The notes under the pieces are model-generated. The model saw only the letters and a program-made list of their open reading frames with translations, made no database searches and was not told where the DNA came from. From Amarolinea sp964580725 (GTDB lineage: Bacteria > Chloroflexota > Anaerolineae > SSC4 > Amarolineaceae), in contig CAZOLV010000006.1 of assembly GCA_964580725.1 (NCBI GenBank), positions 1-64,000 on the forward strand: a DNA stretch of 64,000 nt. Direction: 5' to 3'. The translations under genes and the position numbers were made by a program. Of the stretch, positions 32,589 to 41,603 are shown piece by piece; within the stretch, counting starts at the first letter, position 1, and every line of letters begins with the position of its first letter.

Positions 32589-33467
32589 ATGCCAAGTCTC
32601 GTTGATTCTATGCGCTTGAAAGCAGACCAGGCCGCGCTGGAAGCGGACAAGTTGATCCGCATCCGCCGTGAACAGGGCGCCATTGACCAGTTGCACCGGG
32701 ACATCAAAGCGCAACTCGATGCGCTAAGTCAGGCCGCCTTCACGGCTTATCGCGCCGGTGAGATTGCGCATCCGCAGTTGTCGAACATCTGCCGGCAGAT
32801 AGACGCCTTGAATGAGCAGATTGGCCAGCGAGAGGCGCGCATCGAACAGATCCGCGCGGAGAAGCTGGCCACCTCGCCATTCGTACCGGCGGCCCGAACC
32901 GGTCTACCGTGTCCGAACTGCAAACAGCTCATCCCGAGCGGCGCCGCTTTCTGTCCGGTGTGCGGCTACAAGACTCCCAAGCTGGCGCCGGCAGAGTCCA
33001 CCTGCCTCTCCTGCGGGAACCCGATGCTGCCGGGAGCACAGTTCTGTCCCAATTGCGGTGCTCGTAAGACGCAAACGCCGCAGACGATTCGTTGCACTGG
33101 CTGCGGCGCTGAGTTGCCAGCCACTGCGATCTTCTGCCCAGACTGCGGTACCCGCGTGAGTCAAGGCGCGACGTCTGGGTCAGCCTTGGCTACTGGGATC
33201 ACAACTCCGCCCGTTGCAGCCCCTCCACCGGCTTTCGTTGCTCCTATCGTTCCCCAGATAGATGTAGTCGCGCAAAGAGGAGAAGGCGCACCCCAGCCCG
33301 AGCCAGAAGCGGCGCTTGCTCCTGATGCACCGGCCGTGCTTGCGACCACGGCGGTCTCAGAGGCAGCGCCTGAACCCCTGACGAAACTGTGTCCATCGTG
33401 CCATGCGGAACTGCTCATGGAGGCGATCTTCTGCCCGGATTGTGGAGCACGTCAGCAGATGTCGTGA
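32589..33467 (+). CDS. Four-zinc-ribbon protein with N-terminal coiled coil
   Basis: This 292-residue soluble protein starts with a helical coiled coil (residues 1-95) and then carries zinc ribbons of the CxxC..CxxC type: CPNC/CPVC, CLSC/CPNC and CTGC/CPDC in the middle, and CPSC/CPDC at the C-terminus after a Pro/Ala-rich spacer. No membrane helix or signal peptide is present, so it is cytosolic. It may act as a scaffold for the other ribbon proteins of this cluster; that role is inference. CAGGAGG stands before the ATG. Confidence 0.8.
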   Translation: MPSLVDSMRLKADQAALEADKLIRIRREQGAIDQLHRDIKAQLDALSQAAFTAYRAGEIAHPQLSNICRQIDALNEQIGQREARIEQIRAEKLATSPFVPAARTGLPCPNCKQLIPSGAAFCPVCGYKTPKLAPAESTCLSCGNPMLPGAQFCPNCGARKTQTPQTIRCTGCGAELPATAIFCPDCGTRVSQGATSGSALATGITTPPVAAPPPAFVAPIVPQIDVVAQRGEGAPQPEPEAALAPDAPAVLATTAVSEAAPEPLTKLCPSCHAELLMEAIFCPDCGARQQMS

Positions 33468-33535
33468 TGCGGACAGCACCATCATAGCCTAGAACAGCCT
33501 ACGCCCGGCGCGAATCTGTGAGGAAGGGAACAGCA

Positions 33536-35662
33536 ATGAAGATTGGCCGCCTGATCCGCCTGGTCATCGTCTGCCTTCTGGTAGCCTTGCCAGCGCGTCC
33601 GGTCTTGGCCGGCGATGGCGTCTGGACAACGTTGAACACAACCCCGTTCGGCCCATCTGAGTTGACCATCCGTCCCGATTCCCCCGGGGATGTTTATGCG
33701 ATCGGCCCTCGTTTGGTCCTCATCAGTCGGGACGGCGGCGGCGAATGGACCCTGGCTGACGAGATACCGTCGGGAACCAGGCAGTTGGTCTTCGATCCCA
33801 TCACTTCATCCATTGTCTACGCTCTGGGCGGCGACCGCTTGCAGCAACGTATCGGGTCCGAACCCTGGACGGCCCTGGCTCCTGGACTGCTGAAGGGAGT
33901 TTTGGGCTTCACGATCAATCCAGACAACCCGAATCAACTGTGGGTCGTCACCGCAACTGATCTGTTGCGCTCCGAAGATGGTGGAAGCTCCTGGACCCGC
34001 AATGCGCTGGCGGTATCCGGCAACGTGACGGCCCTCGCCCTGGGGGCACCGGACAGCCTGCATGTCTATGTTGCATTGGCCGGCCGGGGATTCTTCCACA
34101 GCGCCGATGGCGGCGCAAGCTGGAGCCGGACCGGTGCAGGGTTGGAAAGCGCGGGCAACGTCTATGCCCTACAAGTAGACGGCCTGGTGGCTGGGACGCT
34201 TTATCTGGCGGCCGACGGGGGTCTGTACCGCTCGACAGATCACGGCGATCGCTGGGCGCTGCTCGACGCGCCTCAACCTTCCTATCGCTCGAGCATCTTG
34301 CTTTGGACCGGCGCGGGCGGCGGCACGCTTTATACGGCTGCCGGTGATGTCGTCTATCGCAGTGAGGACAAAGGCGCCACCTGGAAGACAGCCCAACCAG
34401 TCAACCCGGCGGGCATCAGCCGTCTGATGGCCGAACCGGGGAACCCGGCGGTGATGTATGTCATCGCCGGCGGCGCGGTTCTGAAGAGCTTCGATGCCGG
34501 GGTGAATTGGACGCCGCCTCCGGCCCAGGGTGGCTACATTGTTGTCGCCGCACACCCCACAATGAGCGGCCTGCTCCTGGCCAATCACATCCGCGGCGGC
34601 GCCTGGCGCAGCACCGACAGCGGACACACCTGGAAACAGATCGAGCAGGGGTGGCCTGTGGGAGAAAGCATCGGAGCGTTCCACATCTATGCCAGTGACC
34701 CAAATCAGATGTTCGCAGCAGCAGGCAATGCGTTGTGGATCAGCCGCGATGCAGGACAAAGCTGGACAGCCACGGGCATGCCAACCGCGGACAGGCCCAG
34801 GGCCATCGCCGTCGCACCCGCCGACCCGGCGATCATCCTGGTCTCCCTCGGCCACGTGATCCTGCGCAGCGGCGATGGCGGTGCGTTTTGGCGGGCGGCG
34901 CAACTGCCCGGTAACGCTCAGGCCAACGACTTGTGGCTGGCCCCAGAAGATGCAACCCAGGTCGTGGCGGCGACCACACAGGGTCTGTATCGTTCGACCG
35001 ATGGCGGCGCCAGTTGGGGAACAGTGGGCGGGATCGGGCCGGCGAGCTACCGTAACCTGTGGTCCGGCGCGGGGCCAGGTCAGGTATTCGCCAGCACAGA
35101 AAATGGCCTGGCCTCCAGCAGCGACTTCGGCGCCGCCTGGAACAGTGTCCCAGCAGGGACGAACCTGGTCAGCGGGACGGGCCAGATCATGCGTGACTGG
35201 AGCGATCCGAATGTGCTATATGCCATGCTCGACGACCGCATCCTGATCAGTCCAAACGGCGGTCTGCACTGGATGCCGGTGGGCGGCGCGCTGGCCTTCA
35301 CGCCGGCCTACCTGGCCGCTGACGGCATGACGCCCCGTCAGTTGTACGCTGATGACGCGCAAGGGCGCAACCAATGGCGTTTGACATTGCCCCAGATTCC
35401 GCCCACACCGACCGTTACGCCCACGCCGACATCTACCATCACCCCCACCGTGACGCTCACGCCGCAGCCTGAAACACCGGACCTGACCCTGACGCCGCTC
35501 GCACGTTCGACCCCTGCGCCCGCCAGCGCAACCGCCGACAGTGATAGGCCGGGCGCATGGGGGCTGGCGCTTGGTGGAGTGGCTATGGTCGCCATTGTTG
35601 GCGTAATTGGTATTCTTCTCGTTAGAAACCGTAACAGATCAACTACTCGAAAGGAAGAATGA
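33536..35662 (+). CDS. Membrane-anchored BNR/sortilin-like beta-propeller protein
   Basis: This 708-residue protein has a signal peptide (MKIGRLIRLVIVCLLVALPA). About a dozen BNR/Asp-box repeats follow (SRDGGGEWT, SEDGGSSWT, STDSGHTWK, STDGGASWG), then a Thr/Pro spacer (PPTPTVTPTPTSTITPT). A C-terminal membrane helix (LALGGVAMVAIVGVIGILLV) ends in a short basic tail. The propeller lies outside the cell. Asp-boxes stabilise propeller blades; some such proteins are sialidases, others (YCF48-like) are assembly factors, and no catalytic set is evident here. I preferred ATG 33536, with AGGAAGGGA just upstream, to GTG 33518. It is the only large member without a zinc ribbon besides the ATPase. Confidence 0.85.
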   Translation: MKIGRLIRLVIVCLLVALPARPVLAGDGVWTTLNTTPFGPSELTIRPDSPGDVYAIGPRLVLISRDGGGEWTLADEIPSGTRQLVFDPITSSIVYALGGDRLQQRIGSEPWTALAPGLLKGVLGFTINPDNPNQLWVVTATDLLRSEDGGSSWTRNALAVSGNVTALALGAPDSLHVYVALAGRGFFHSADGGASWSRTGAGLESAGNVYALQVDGLVAGTLYLAADGGLYRSTDHGDRWALLDAPQPSYRSSILLWTGAGGGTLYTAAGDVVYRSEDKGATWKTAQPVNPAGISRLMAEPGNPAVMYVIAGGAVLKSFDAGVNWTPPPAQGGYIVVAAHPTMSGLLLANHIRGGAWRSTDSGHTWKQIEQGWPVGESIGAFHIYASDPNQMFAAAGNALWISRDAGQSWTATGMPTADRPRAIAVAPADPAIILVSLGHVILRSGDGGAFWRAAQLPGNAQANDLWLAPEDATQVVAATTQGLYRSTDGGASWGTVGGIGPASYRNLWSGAGPGQVFASTENGLASSSDFGAAWNSVPAGTNLVSGTGQIMRDWSDPNVLYAMLDDRILISPNGGLHWMPVGGALAFTPAYLAADGMTPRQLYADDAQGRNQWRLTLPQIPPTPTVTPTPTSTITPTVTLTPQPETPDLTLTPLARSTPAPASATADSDRPGAWGLALGGVAMVAIVGVIGILLVRNRNRSTTRKEE

Positions 35663-35663
35663 A

Positions 35664-36440
35664 ATGAAGCCTTACTCCTCTTCAGTAAGAGGACATTCAG
35701 CCATTGTGCTTCTGGTGATCCTTTCACTCACCGTGCTCCTAAGCGCGTGTGGCGGAACCATGGAGACCGACCTGACACTGTACATCAACGATCGCTTCGA
35801 TGCTCACATCCGGGCAACGCTGCCCGCTGCCGCGTTGGCCCTATCAGGAGGAGCGGAGGCGCTTGAGGCCCAGTTCAAAGAAGCAGAAGAGCAAGCTGCA
35901 AGTCAGGATTTCAAGTTTTCCTGGCGCAGGGAGAGATCAGACAGCGCGGACGGGGTTGCTTACAGCTTCGATGTGAGTGGGACCGGCTACGAAAATTTGA
36001 GTCAATTTAATATCGAGGTCAACAAGACACAGGTCGAAGGTGAGGAAGCGTTGTCGGTTTCTGCCGGCCGACTCACGGGTCTCGATGATGCCCAGCACAC
36101 ATTCAGGCTGCACGTTGGGAAAATCATTGAGACCGATAACCGGCGCGAAAGTAATAGCACGATCGTGTGGACAGGCGATGAGTATCTGCGGGCGATCGTC
36201 ACACCGAAAAGCGACACGAACTGGTTGCCGACTATCCTTGTCATCTTGGGCACAGCGGCGGCGGCCGTGGTCGCCTTGATCTTCTTGCGCCGGCGTCCGA
36301 TCGGGCGAGTTGTGACAGCAACAACGACGCCGCCCGTCGTCCGGACAGGACGGTTCTGTCCTCATTGCGGACAACCGACGCAGCCCGACTCCAGATTCTG
36401 CATGAGCTGCGGCCAGGCCATCCCCCCACGCCAGAGTTGA
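35664..36440 (+). CDS. Lipoprotein with a membrane helix and C-terminal zinc ribbon
   Basis: This 258-residue protein has a lipobox (LLSAC, Cys29) and an outside domain of about 150 residues (TDLTLYINDRFDAHIRATLP). A membrane helix follows (about 186-208, ILVILGTAAAAVVALIFL), then Arg residues and a C-terminal zinc ribbon (CPHCGQPTQPDSRFCMSCG, from about 232). The topology is thus lipid-anchored outside with the ribbon in the cytosol, the reverse order of the later members. AAGGAAG lies before the ATG, and the gene starts immediately after the propeller gene. The outside domain is not one I recognise. Confidence 0.8.
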   Translation: MKPYSSSVRGHSAIVLLVILSLTVLLSACGGTMETDLTLYINDRFDAHIRATLPAAALALSGGAEALEAQFKEAEEQAASQDFKFSWRRERSDSADGVAYSFDVSGTGYENLSQFNIEVNKTQVEGEEALSVSAGRLTGLDDAQHTFRLHVGKIIETDNRRESNSTIVWTGDEYLRAIVTPKSDTNWLPTILVILGTAAAAVVALIFLRRRPIGRVVTATTTPPVVRTGRFCPHCGQPTQPDSRFCMSCGQAIPPRQS

Positions 36441-36480
36441 AGTCATTGGAAGTGGAGCAACAGCGAAAGGAGTTCAGCGT

Positions 36481-37380
36481 ATGATTTGTCCCAACTGTGG
36501 TTCGCCAGATCCCGGCCCCGGGCCGTTTTGCATGTCCTGCGGGTATCGCCTGCCAACGCTGGCGACGGCGCCGATCGTGACCGATGAGCCATCTGGCCCG
36601 CTTGTAGCGCCATCGCCCGCGTCGCCACGGGTCGCCGGCTATCAACCCATCGGCCAGATGGGCAGCACTGGAACAGCGCCGGTCAACATCTGGGGGCCGT
36701 TTGCCGGCTACGGCACGCGCGGTCGCCACGTCTCGTGGCTCATCAACGGGCAGGGTGAACGCGCTGACGTTTTACGTGATTTCGTTGCAGCGCGCTTTGG
36801 ACGCCGCGAAATCCCGGCGGCTACGATAGAGTCGGTGAAGCTGGTGCGTCAGGGGGTGCTGGTAGACACCCGTCCGTACTTCCTCATCCGCCGTGGCCTG
36901 ACAACCGCCGGTCTCTACATCGCCCGTTTCGGCAAGGACCTTTATGTCTCGCAGGTTACCTATTTCAAAGGCCCGATCAGCTCCATGCGCGTTCTCTTCC
37001 TGGCGGTTGCGCTCTTGTTCGTGTTCATCTATCCGGTGATCTCTAGCAACGCGTTTAGCCAGATTGGTGTGAGCTTATTCGGCGGGATTGGCGGTGATCT
37101 GCAGAACTTGATGTTCGCAGTCTGTTGCCTGGGGCCGATCTACCTGGTGGATTGGCTGGCGTTGAGCCTTCTGGCGCTCTTCAGCGGCTACAAGTACCTG
37201 ACCGAGAAGGATGTGCTGGCCGCGCTACGCGTGCCGCCTAACGAGTTCGACATGGATGACACCGTGGCGCTGGAGAAGTCGGTCGAACAAACGGTGCGCG
37301 AGGCGCTGGATGACGTCGGCATCGAGCAGCGGTTGATGCCCCAGGCTGAGGAGTACGGATTCCGCCGGCGGTTGATCTGA
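36481..37380 (+). CDS. Zinc-ribbon protein with two membrane helices
   Basis: This 299-residue protein starts with a zinc ribbon (CPNC at 3-6, CMSC at 17-20) and a Pro-rich spacer. A globular part (about 65-165) contains WLINGQGERADVLRDFVAARF and YFLIRRGLTTAGLYIARFGKDLYVS. Two membrane segments (about 168-190 and 206-237) and a cytosolic tail follow. Both ends should be cytosolic. Function unknown. Its stop is two bases before the ATPase start, so they are very probably co-translated partners, and this may be the membrane dock of the ATPase. Confidence 0.75.
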   Translation: MICPNCGSPDPGPGPFCMSCGYRLPTLATAPIVTDEPSGPLVAPSPASPRVAGYQPIGQMGSTGTAPVNIWGPFAGYGTRGRHVSWLINGQGERADVLRDFVAARFGRREIPAATIESVKLVRQGVLVDTRPYFLIRRGLTTAGLYIARFGKDLYVSQVTYFKGPISSMRVLFLAVALLFVFIYPVISSNAFSQIGVSLFGGIGGDLQNLMFAVCCLGPIYLVDWLALSLLALFSGYKYLTEKDVLAALRVPPNEFDMDDTVALEKSVEQTVREALDDVGIEQRLMPQAEEYGFRRRLI

Positions 37381-37382
37381 CC

Positions 37383-40157
37383 ATGATTGCGCTACAGACC
37401 TTCTCCGACCAGGCCCGTGAGTCACCAGAACGCGCGCTGTGGCCCGCACATGGGCTGGCCGCTGGCGCCAGCGGCGCTGCGATCCCCGTGCAGCGAATCG
37501 TCGTGGCGCTGCGCTTGCTCCACCTGCCCGACTTCCTGGCCGATCAGACGTTGGTCGGCGGGAACGATGCCGAACGGCTGGCGGAACTGCTCGAACGCCA
37601 GGCGCAGTTCGTGACCAATCTCTGGAAGTGGCAGAGCGCGGCTTTCAGCCTGCGTTACATCTATCGGCCGGAGCGCGCCGGCGTCGAGATTGCGCTGATG
37701 GCGCGCATCTTGGCGCGTCCCGATACGGCACAAACGGCCGCTGAGCAGTTGGCGGCTGATCTGGCGCGATTGGGGCAGACCTTCGGCCTGCCGGTCAGTC
37801 AGGTGATGACCCTGCCCGATCTGACTACTCTGCGCACGCCGTTGGCCGCCCCATTCATCGTGGAGGTCAGGCAGCGCGAGGATGTGGTGAATTTCTCCTG
37901 GGCGCAGGGCGAGGCCTATGTGGTCTACCCCTACTGGCAGCCGGCCGGCGCTTTTCTGCAGCCGTTCGAGGCGCTGCTGCGCCAATCTGCGCCGTGCGTC
38001 ATCAACCTGCACCTGGAGCCAACTCGCCTCGGTGAGACCGAATACCGGGCGCTGACGGCCGCCGCCGCCACTGCCCAAACCGCAGCCGATTGGCAGCGCA
38101 GCGCACACAGCGTGGAGCACAGCGGCCGTTGGGCCGATCCGCAAGCGGCCGCGGTCGCACGCGTCTATGCGGGCCAGTTGCGCCGGTTGAACCAGCCGTT
38201 CGTGATGGTGGCCCAGGCCGCCAGCCCTGACCGCTTTGCTGCGATGAGCATCGCGCAGACGCTGGGAGCCGCGTTCACCACTCGGCCAGCCGGCGGCCGG
38301 ACCGACGAGGAGTTGATTTCCGCTGCCGAGGTCGTCTATCCGGGCACAGAGGCCGAGACGCAGGCGGCCGCGCGCACCCTGAACCATCTGATCCTGACAC
38401 CGTGGGGCCGCACGCAGGCCGAGGAAAGTCCTTCGTTGCAGCGCCTGCGCTACCTGACCGATGCGCGCGGCGCGGCCGCCCTGTTCCGCTTTCCCATCGC
38501 GGTGCGCGGAGGCGTGCCCGGCATCGAGGTGCGCGAGCCGATGCCCGACTTCGAGCCGGGCGGCCGGCGATCGCAGATCAAAGCGGATGAGATTCACCTG
38601 GGCAGCTTTCAGCGCGGGGGCGCCGTGACCGTGCGACTCAAGGATCTTGCGCGGCACGGGCTGATCGCCGGCCTGCCGGGCAGCGGCAAGACCAACACCT
38701 GCCTTTACCTGCTGAGCCAGCTCCAAGAACGCCGTGCCCCATTTCTGGTCATCGAGCCAGCCAAGACCGAGTACCGGGGGCTGATCCGCCAAGCGGGCTT
38801 CGAGAACCTGTTGGTATTCACCCTGGGCGACGAAACCACGGCCCCCTTCCGGCTGAACCCGTTCGAGCTGCTGCCCGGCGTGCGGCTGGAGGTGCACCTG
38901 GAGGCGCTCAACGTCGCGATCAATGCAGCCATGCCCCAGTTTGGTGTGCTGCCCTCGATCATCGAGGAGGCGCTGGAGGAGATCTACACGGTCAAAGGCT
39001 GGCGGCTGACCGATATCGGGCCAGAGGATGCGGGCGGCGGCTCCAATCGGCGCCTGTTCCCCACCCTGGCGGAATTCTACCGCGCCGCCGTACAAGCGGT
39101 GACGGGCCGTGGATACCGCGGTGAACTGAACGACAACATCCAGGCTGCCGTCAAAGGCCGGATTGGCAGCCTGCTGCGTGGCAGCAAGGGGCGCATGTTC
39201 AACTGCCGGCGTTCGATCTCTCCGACCCTATTGTTCGAGCGACCGGTCGTGTTGGAACTGGACTCGCTCAACGACGATGCCAAGGGGCTGGCAATGATGT
39301 TCCTGCTGATTCTGCTGCGGGAGCATCGCCAGATGCAGGCGCGACGATCCGCGGAGGCCTCCGCTGGACTGCGCCACCTGCTGCTGATCGAAGAAGCGCA
39401 CCGCATCATGGAGAACGTCGCGTCGGTCGGCAACAGCGAAGTTGCGGCTGACACACGGGCCAAAGCGGTGCGCATGATCAGCGACTTTCTGGTCGAAATG
39501 CGGGCCTACGGCCAGGGTGTACTCATCGCTGAGCAAAGTCCAGAGAAGCTGGCGCCGGACGCGGTGCGCAACACCAATCTCAAGATCGGCCACATGCTGC
39601 CGGGCCGCCAGGATCGCGAGGCGCTGGCCGCGGCGATGATCATGGACGAGGCGCAGGAACGTTTCATGGGCAAGCTGCGGGTGGGCCAGGCCGCGGCCTT
39701 CATGACGGGATTCGAGAAAGCCACTTTCATGAGTGTGCCGCCCTACAAGGATGGCGTGGGCTTCGCCGACTTTTTGTCCGATGCTGCCGTGCGCGAACAC
39801 ATGACCGGTTTCTACGTTGAGCAACTGCGGGCGCTGCTGCCGTTCGACGGCTGTCGTTTCTGCGCTGAGCCATGCCAGCATCGGGAACAAGTCGAACCGG
39901 TGACGCGACGCAAGGAAATCGTTGGCCGTTTTCATGCTGCTCTGGCTGCCTTCGACAACCGCCCTGAACCCGAACACTGGCCGGCCAACTGGCGCGGCGT
40001 GGCGGGGGTATGCAGTGAAGCAGCCGCGGCCGCGGGCAAGTCGGGCCAGGGCGAGGCCGCTTATTGCTATCTCTCGCATGAGATAGACTTTCCGTTCACC
40101 GAACACATGCGCCGGTCGTTCGTCCGGGCCATCGAGGCGCTGCCTTCGAGTGGATAA
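37383..40157 (+). CDS. HerA/VirB4-like P-loop ATPase
   Basis: This 924-residue protein has an N-terminal region of about 400 residues with no named family. A DUF87-type HerA/FtsK-superfamily motor follows: Walker A GLPGSGKT (430-437), FLVIEPAKTEYRGLI, Walker B LLLIEEAH (666-673), and later the Gln/Arg-containing LKIGHMLPGRQDREALAAAM. Near the end a Cys/His cluster (C824-x2-C827-x3-C831-x-H) may bind zinc. Such hexameric motors pump DNA or protein (HerA, VirB4, FtsK/EssC). The tight coupling to a membrane zinc-ribbon gene and the absence of NurA or any nuclease partner next door favour a membrane-associated translocation motor over DNA repair, but this is inference. Confidence 0.8.
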   Translation: MIALQTFSDQARESPERALWPAHGLAAGASGAAIPVQRIVVALRLLHLPDFLADQTLVGGNDAERLAELLERQAQFVTNLWKWQSAAFSLRYIYRPERAGVEIALMARILARPDTAQTAAEQLAADLARLGQTFGLPVSQVMTLPDLTTLRTPLAAPFIVEVRQREDVVNFSWAQGEAYVVYPYWQPAGAFLQPFEALLRQSAPCVINLHLEPTRLGETEYRALTAAAATAQTAADWQRSAHSVEHSGRWADPQAAAVARVYAGQLRRLNQPFVMVAQAASPDRFAAMSIAQTLGAAFTTRPAGGRTDEELISAAEVVYPGTEAETQAAARTLNHLILTPWGRTQAEESPSLQRLRYLTDARGAAALFRFPIAVRGGVPGIEVREPMPDFEPGGRRSQIKADEIHLGSFQRGGAVTVRLKDLARHGLIAGLPGSGKTNTCLYLLSQLQERRAPFLVIEPAKTEYRGLIRQAGFENLLVFTLGDETTAPFRLNPFELLPGVRLEVHLEALNVAINAAMPQFGVLPSIIEEALEEIYTVKGWRLTDIGPEDAGGGSNRRLFPTLAEFYRAAVQAVTGRGYRGELNDNIQAAVKGRIGSLLRGSKGRMFNCRRSISPTLLFERPVVLELDSLNDDAKGLAMMFLLILLREHRQMQARRSAEASAGLRHLLLIEEAHRIMENVASVGNSEVAADTRAKAVRMISDFLVEMRAYGQGVLIAEQSPEKLAPDAVRNTNLKIGHMLPGRQDREALAAAMIMDEAQERFMGKLRVGQAAAFMTGFEKATFMSVPPYKDGVGFADFLSDAAVREHMTGFYVEQLRALLPFDGCRFCAEPCQHREQVEPVTRRKEIVGRFHAALAAFDNRPEPEHWPANWRGVAGVCSEAAAAAGKSGQGEAAYCYLSHEIDFPFTEHMRRSFVRAIEALPSSG

Positions 40158-40228
40158 TCACCGTCATATCGTATCGTTGTGGAATAAACCCGTTCGATCT
40201 TTCATGACTCGTCAGAAAGGAGCATGTC

Positions 40229-40768
40229 ATGAACTGTCCAAACTGTGGCGCTGCTCACACTGGAAGCAACGCGTTTTGTATGAGCTGTGGTGCCAGACTG
40301 ACTCCACCCACATCGGTTCCTGTGCTGACGCAAGAGCCGGCTCAGGCGCCGACCGTCGCTGTACCGGCGTCTGCGCCAACCCCCTATCAATCGGCGCTGG
40401 CGCCGGTCAGAGCGCCAACCCAGGCGGCCGCCGTACAACGGGGTGACGGCATCGCTATCATCCGACACATCTCGGCCGGCTCGGTATTCAAGGTCATATT
40501 TGTGATTTATGCGCTCTTGCTGGCGACCTTCGGCTGTTTCGCTGTGGTGCTACCAGGACTGCTCGGCTCCAGCTTGCTCGGCGGCATGATGGATGATCGG
40601 TATGGCCTGGGGGCGATTGGCGCAGGTATCATCGGCACGTTGATTTCCTATGTCGTGCTGGTCGTCGGCGGCTCGCTCGTACCGGCCATCGTGATAACCC
40701 TCAGCGCACTGATCTACAACCTGGTGGCCGGCTGGGTGGGCGGCATCCAGGTTACACTGCAGGAGTAG
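40229..40768 (+). CDS. Zinc-ribbon protein with DUF3566-like membrane domain
   Basis: This 179-residue protein has an N-terminal zinc ribbon (CPNC 3-6, CMSC), an Ala/Pro spacer, and a membrane domain. That domain starts IIRHISAGSVFKVIFVIYALLL and ends IYNLVAGWVGGIQVTLQE, the pattern of DUF3566-like small membrane proteins. Two or three helices are expected. AAAGGAG precedes the ATG. Function unknown; a partner of the ATPase is plausible from position. Confidence 0.75.
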   Translation: MNCPNCGAAHTGSNAFCMSCGARLTPPTSVPVLTQEPAQAPTVAVPASAPTPYQSALAPVRAPTQAAAVQRGDGIAIIRHISAGSVFKVIFVIYALLLATFGCFAVVLPGLLGSSLLGGMMDDRYGLGAIGAGIIGTLISYVVLVVGGSLVPAIVITLSALIYNLVAGWVGGIQVTLQE

Positions 40769-40775
40769 CGTCGCC

Positions 40776-40979
40776 ATGTCCTTAGAAAAATTCGCCGTGG
40801 ACGCCTCTTTCGATGCCGCCAGGGTGGCCGCAAACACGGTCAAAGACATTTGGTCGGTGATGGACGCGGCGGCCGAAAAACCTGCGCCGAGCCAGTATCT
40901 CGGTGCGAAAGCGGTTCAGGCCATCCAGGGCGTGACCGACCGGGCACAACAGGGGATGCGTACGGCGCTGGATGCGTAA
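40776..40979 (+). CDS. Small helical protein
   Basis: A 67-residue, probably all-helical protein (FAVDASFDAARVAANTVKDI, GAKAVQAIQGVTDRAQQGM), seven bases after the previous gene, with CAGGAG upstream. No family recognised. No membrane helix or Cys. It could be a chaperone-like partner for the following disordered protein; that is only a guess. Confidence 0.6.
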   Translation: MSLEKFAVDASFDAARVAANTVKDIWSVMDAAAEKPAPSQYLGAKAVQAIQGVTDRAQQGMRTALDA

Positions 40980-41000
40980 GCGAATGATTGGAGGGGTGTG

Positions 41001-41309
41001 ATGTCACTCGACACATCGGATACAAAGGATGTTCCAGAGGTCGCGGATTCGGGGCAGGAGACGGTCAGCATAACCGCGCCGCCCAGTCCAACACTTGTGA
41101 AGGCGATGCAGGGCGGGGATGACGAATATCCATCCCCCGACCAGTGGCCCAAGACCGCCACCACCGAACTCGGCGATGCCAGGCGGGCCGAGACGGGGGT
41201 CGAACGGCCGGAGGTCAAGTGGCACCACGAGGTGGCAGAGCCTGACAAGGAAGGCAAGCCAGCGGGGACGCCTGAAGGCTGGCGGCCGGGCGGTTCGGAG
41301 CGGGGTTAG
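41001..41309 (+). CDS. Disordered small protein sharing an N-terminal motif with the nuclease-like protein
   Basis: This 102-residue acidic, Pro-rich protein is probably disordered. TTGGAGGGG lies upstream; a GTG at 40998 is an alternative start. Its first 38 residues carry DT-x2-T, DVPE (10-13), PPS (27-29) and AMQG (35-38). The same elements in the same order open the nuclease-like protein at 42835. The rest (EVKWHHEVAEPDKEGKPAGT) is unlike any family I know. It may be a truncated effector or an adaptor. Confidence 0.6.
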   Translation: MSLDTSDTKDVPEVADSGQETVSITAPPSPTLVKAMQGGDDEYPSPDQWPKTATTELGDARRAETGVERPEVKWHHEVAEPDKEGKPAGTPEGWRPGGSERG

Positions 41310-41372
41310 CTCTGGATCCGTCCCAGCACGGTGATGACATCGAGGACAGGATCGGCGCCCCGGCGGCGCATG

Positions 41373-41603
41373 TCAGCGATCAGCAGACTGGTCGAAGGCC
41401 GGTTCAGGCCCGAAAACTTCGTCGAAGAAGTGCTGGGGGTCCAGACGCGCTTGCCATTGCTGATGCCATTGCACGTAGTCCGCGTAGCGGGAGCGGGGCA
41501 GGTTGAGAAACCGTGCCGTCTCCACAGGACCCAGCGCAGCCATGAGCGCTTCCAGCCCTCGACGAATGACGGTGTCTTCGGGTAGATAAGTTTGTGTGTT
41601 CAT
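41373..41603 (-). CDS. Antitoxin-like small protein
   Basis: This 76-residue protein (MNTQTYLPEDTVIRRGLEAL, then GPVETARFLNLPRSRYADYV) overlaps the PIN gene upstream by four bases (ATGA). It resembles small helical antitoxins that accompany PIN toxins, although here the toxin comes first. It lies against the direction of the surrounding cluster. Confidence 0.6.
   Translation of the reverse strand: MNTQTYLPEDTVIRRGLEALMAALGPVETARFLNLPRSRYADYVQWHQQWQARLDPQHFFDEVFGPEPAFDQSADR

Noticed and set aside
37383..40157. HerA-NurA DNA repair pair
   Set aside because: No NurA-like gene in the neighbourhood; the adjacent genes are membrane zinc-ribbon proteins.
41310..41372. Short minus-strand frame starting MRRRGADPVLDVITVLGR after the antitoxin
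   Set aside because: Only 21 residues, overlaps the antitoxin end in another frame, no independent support.
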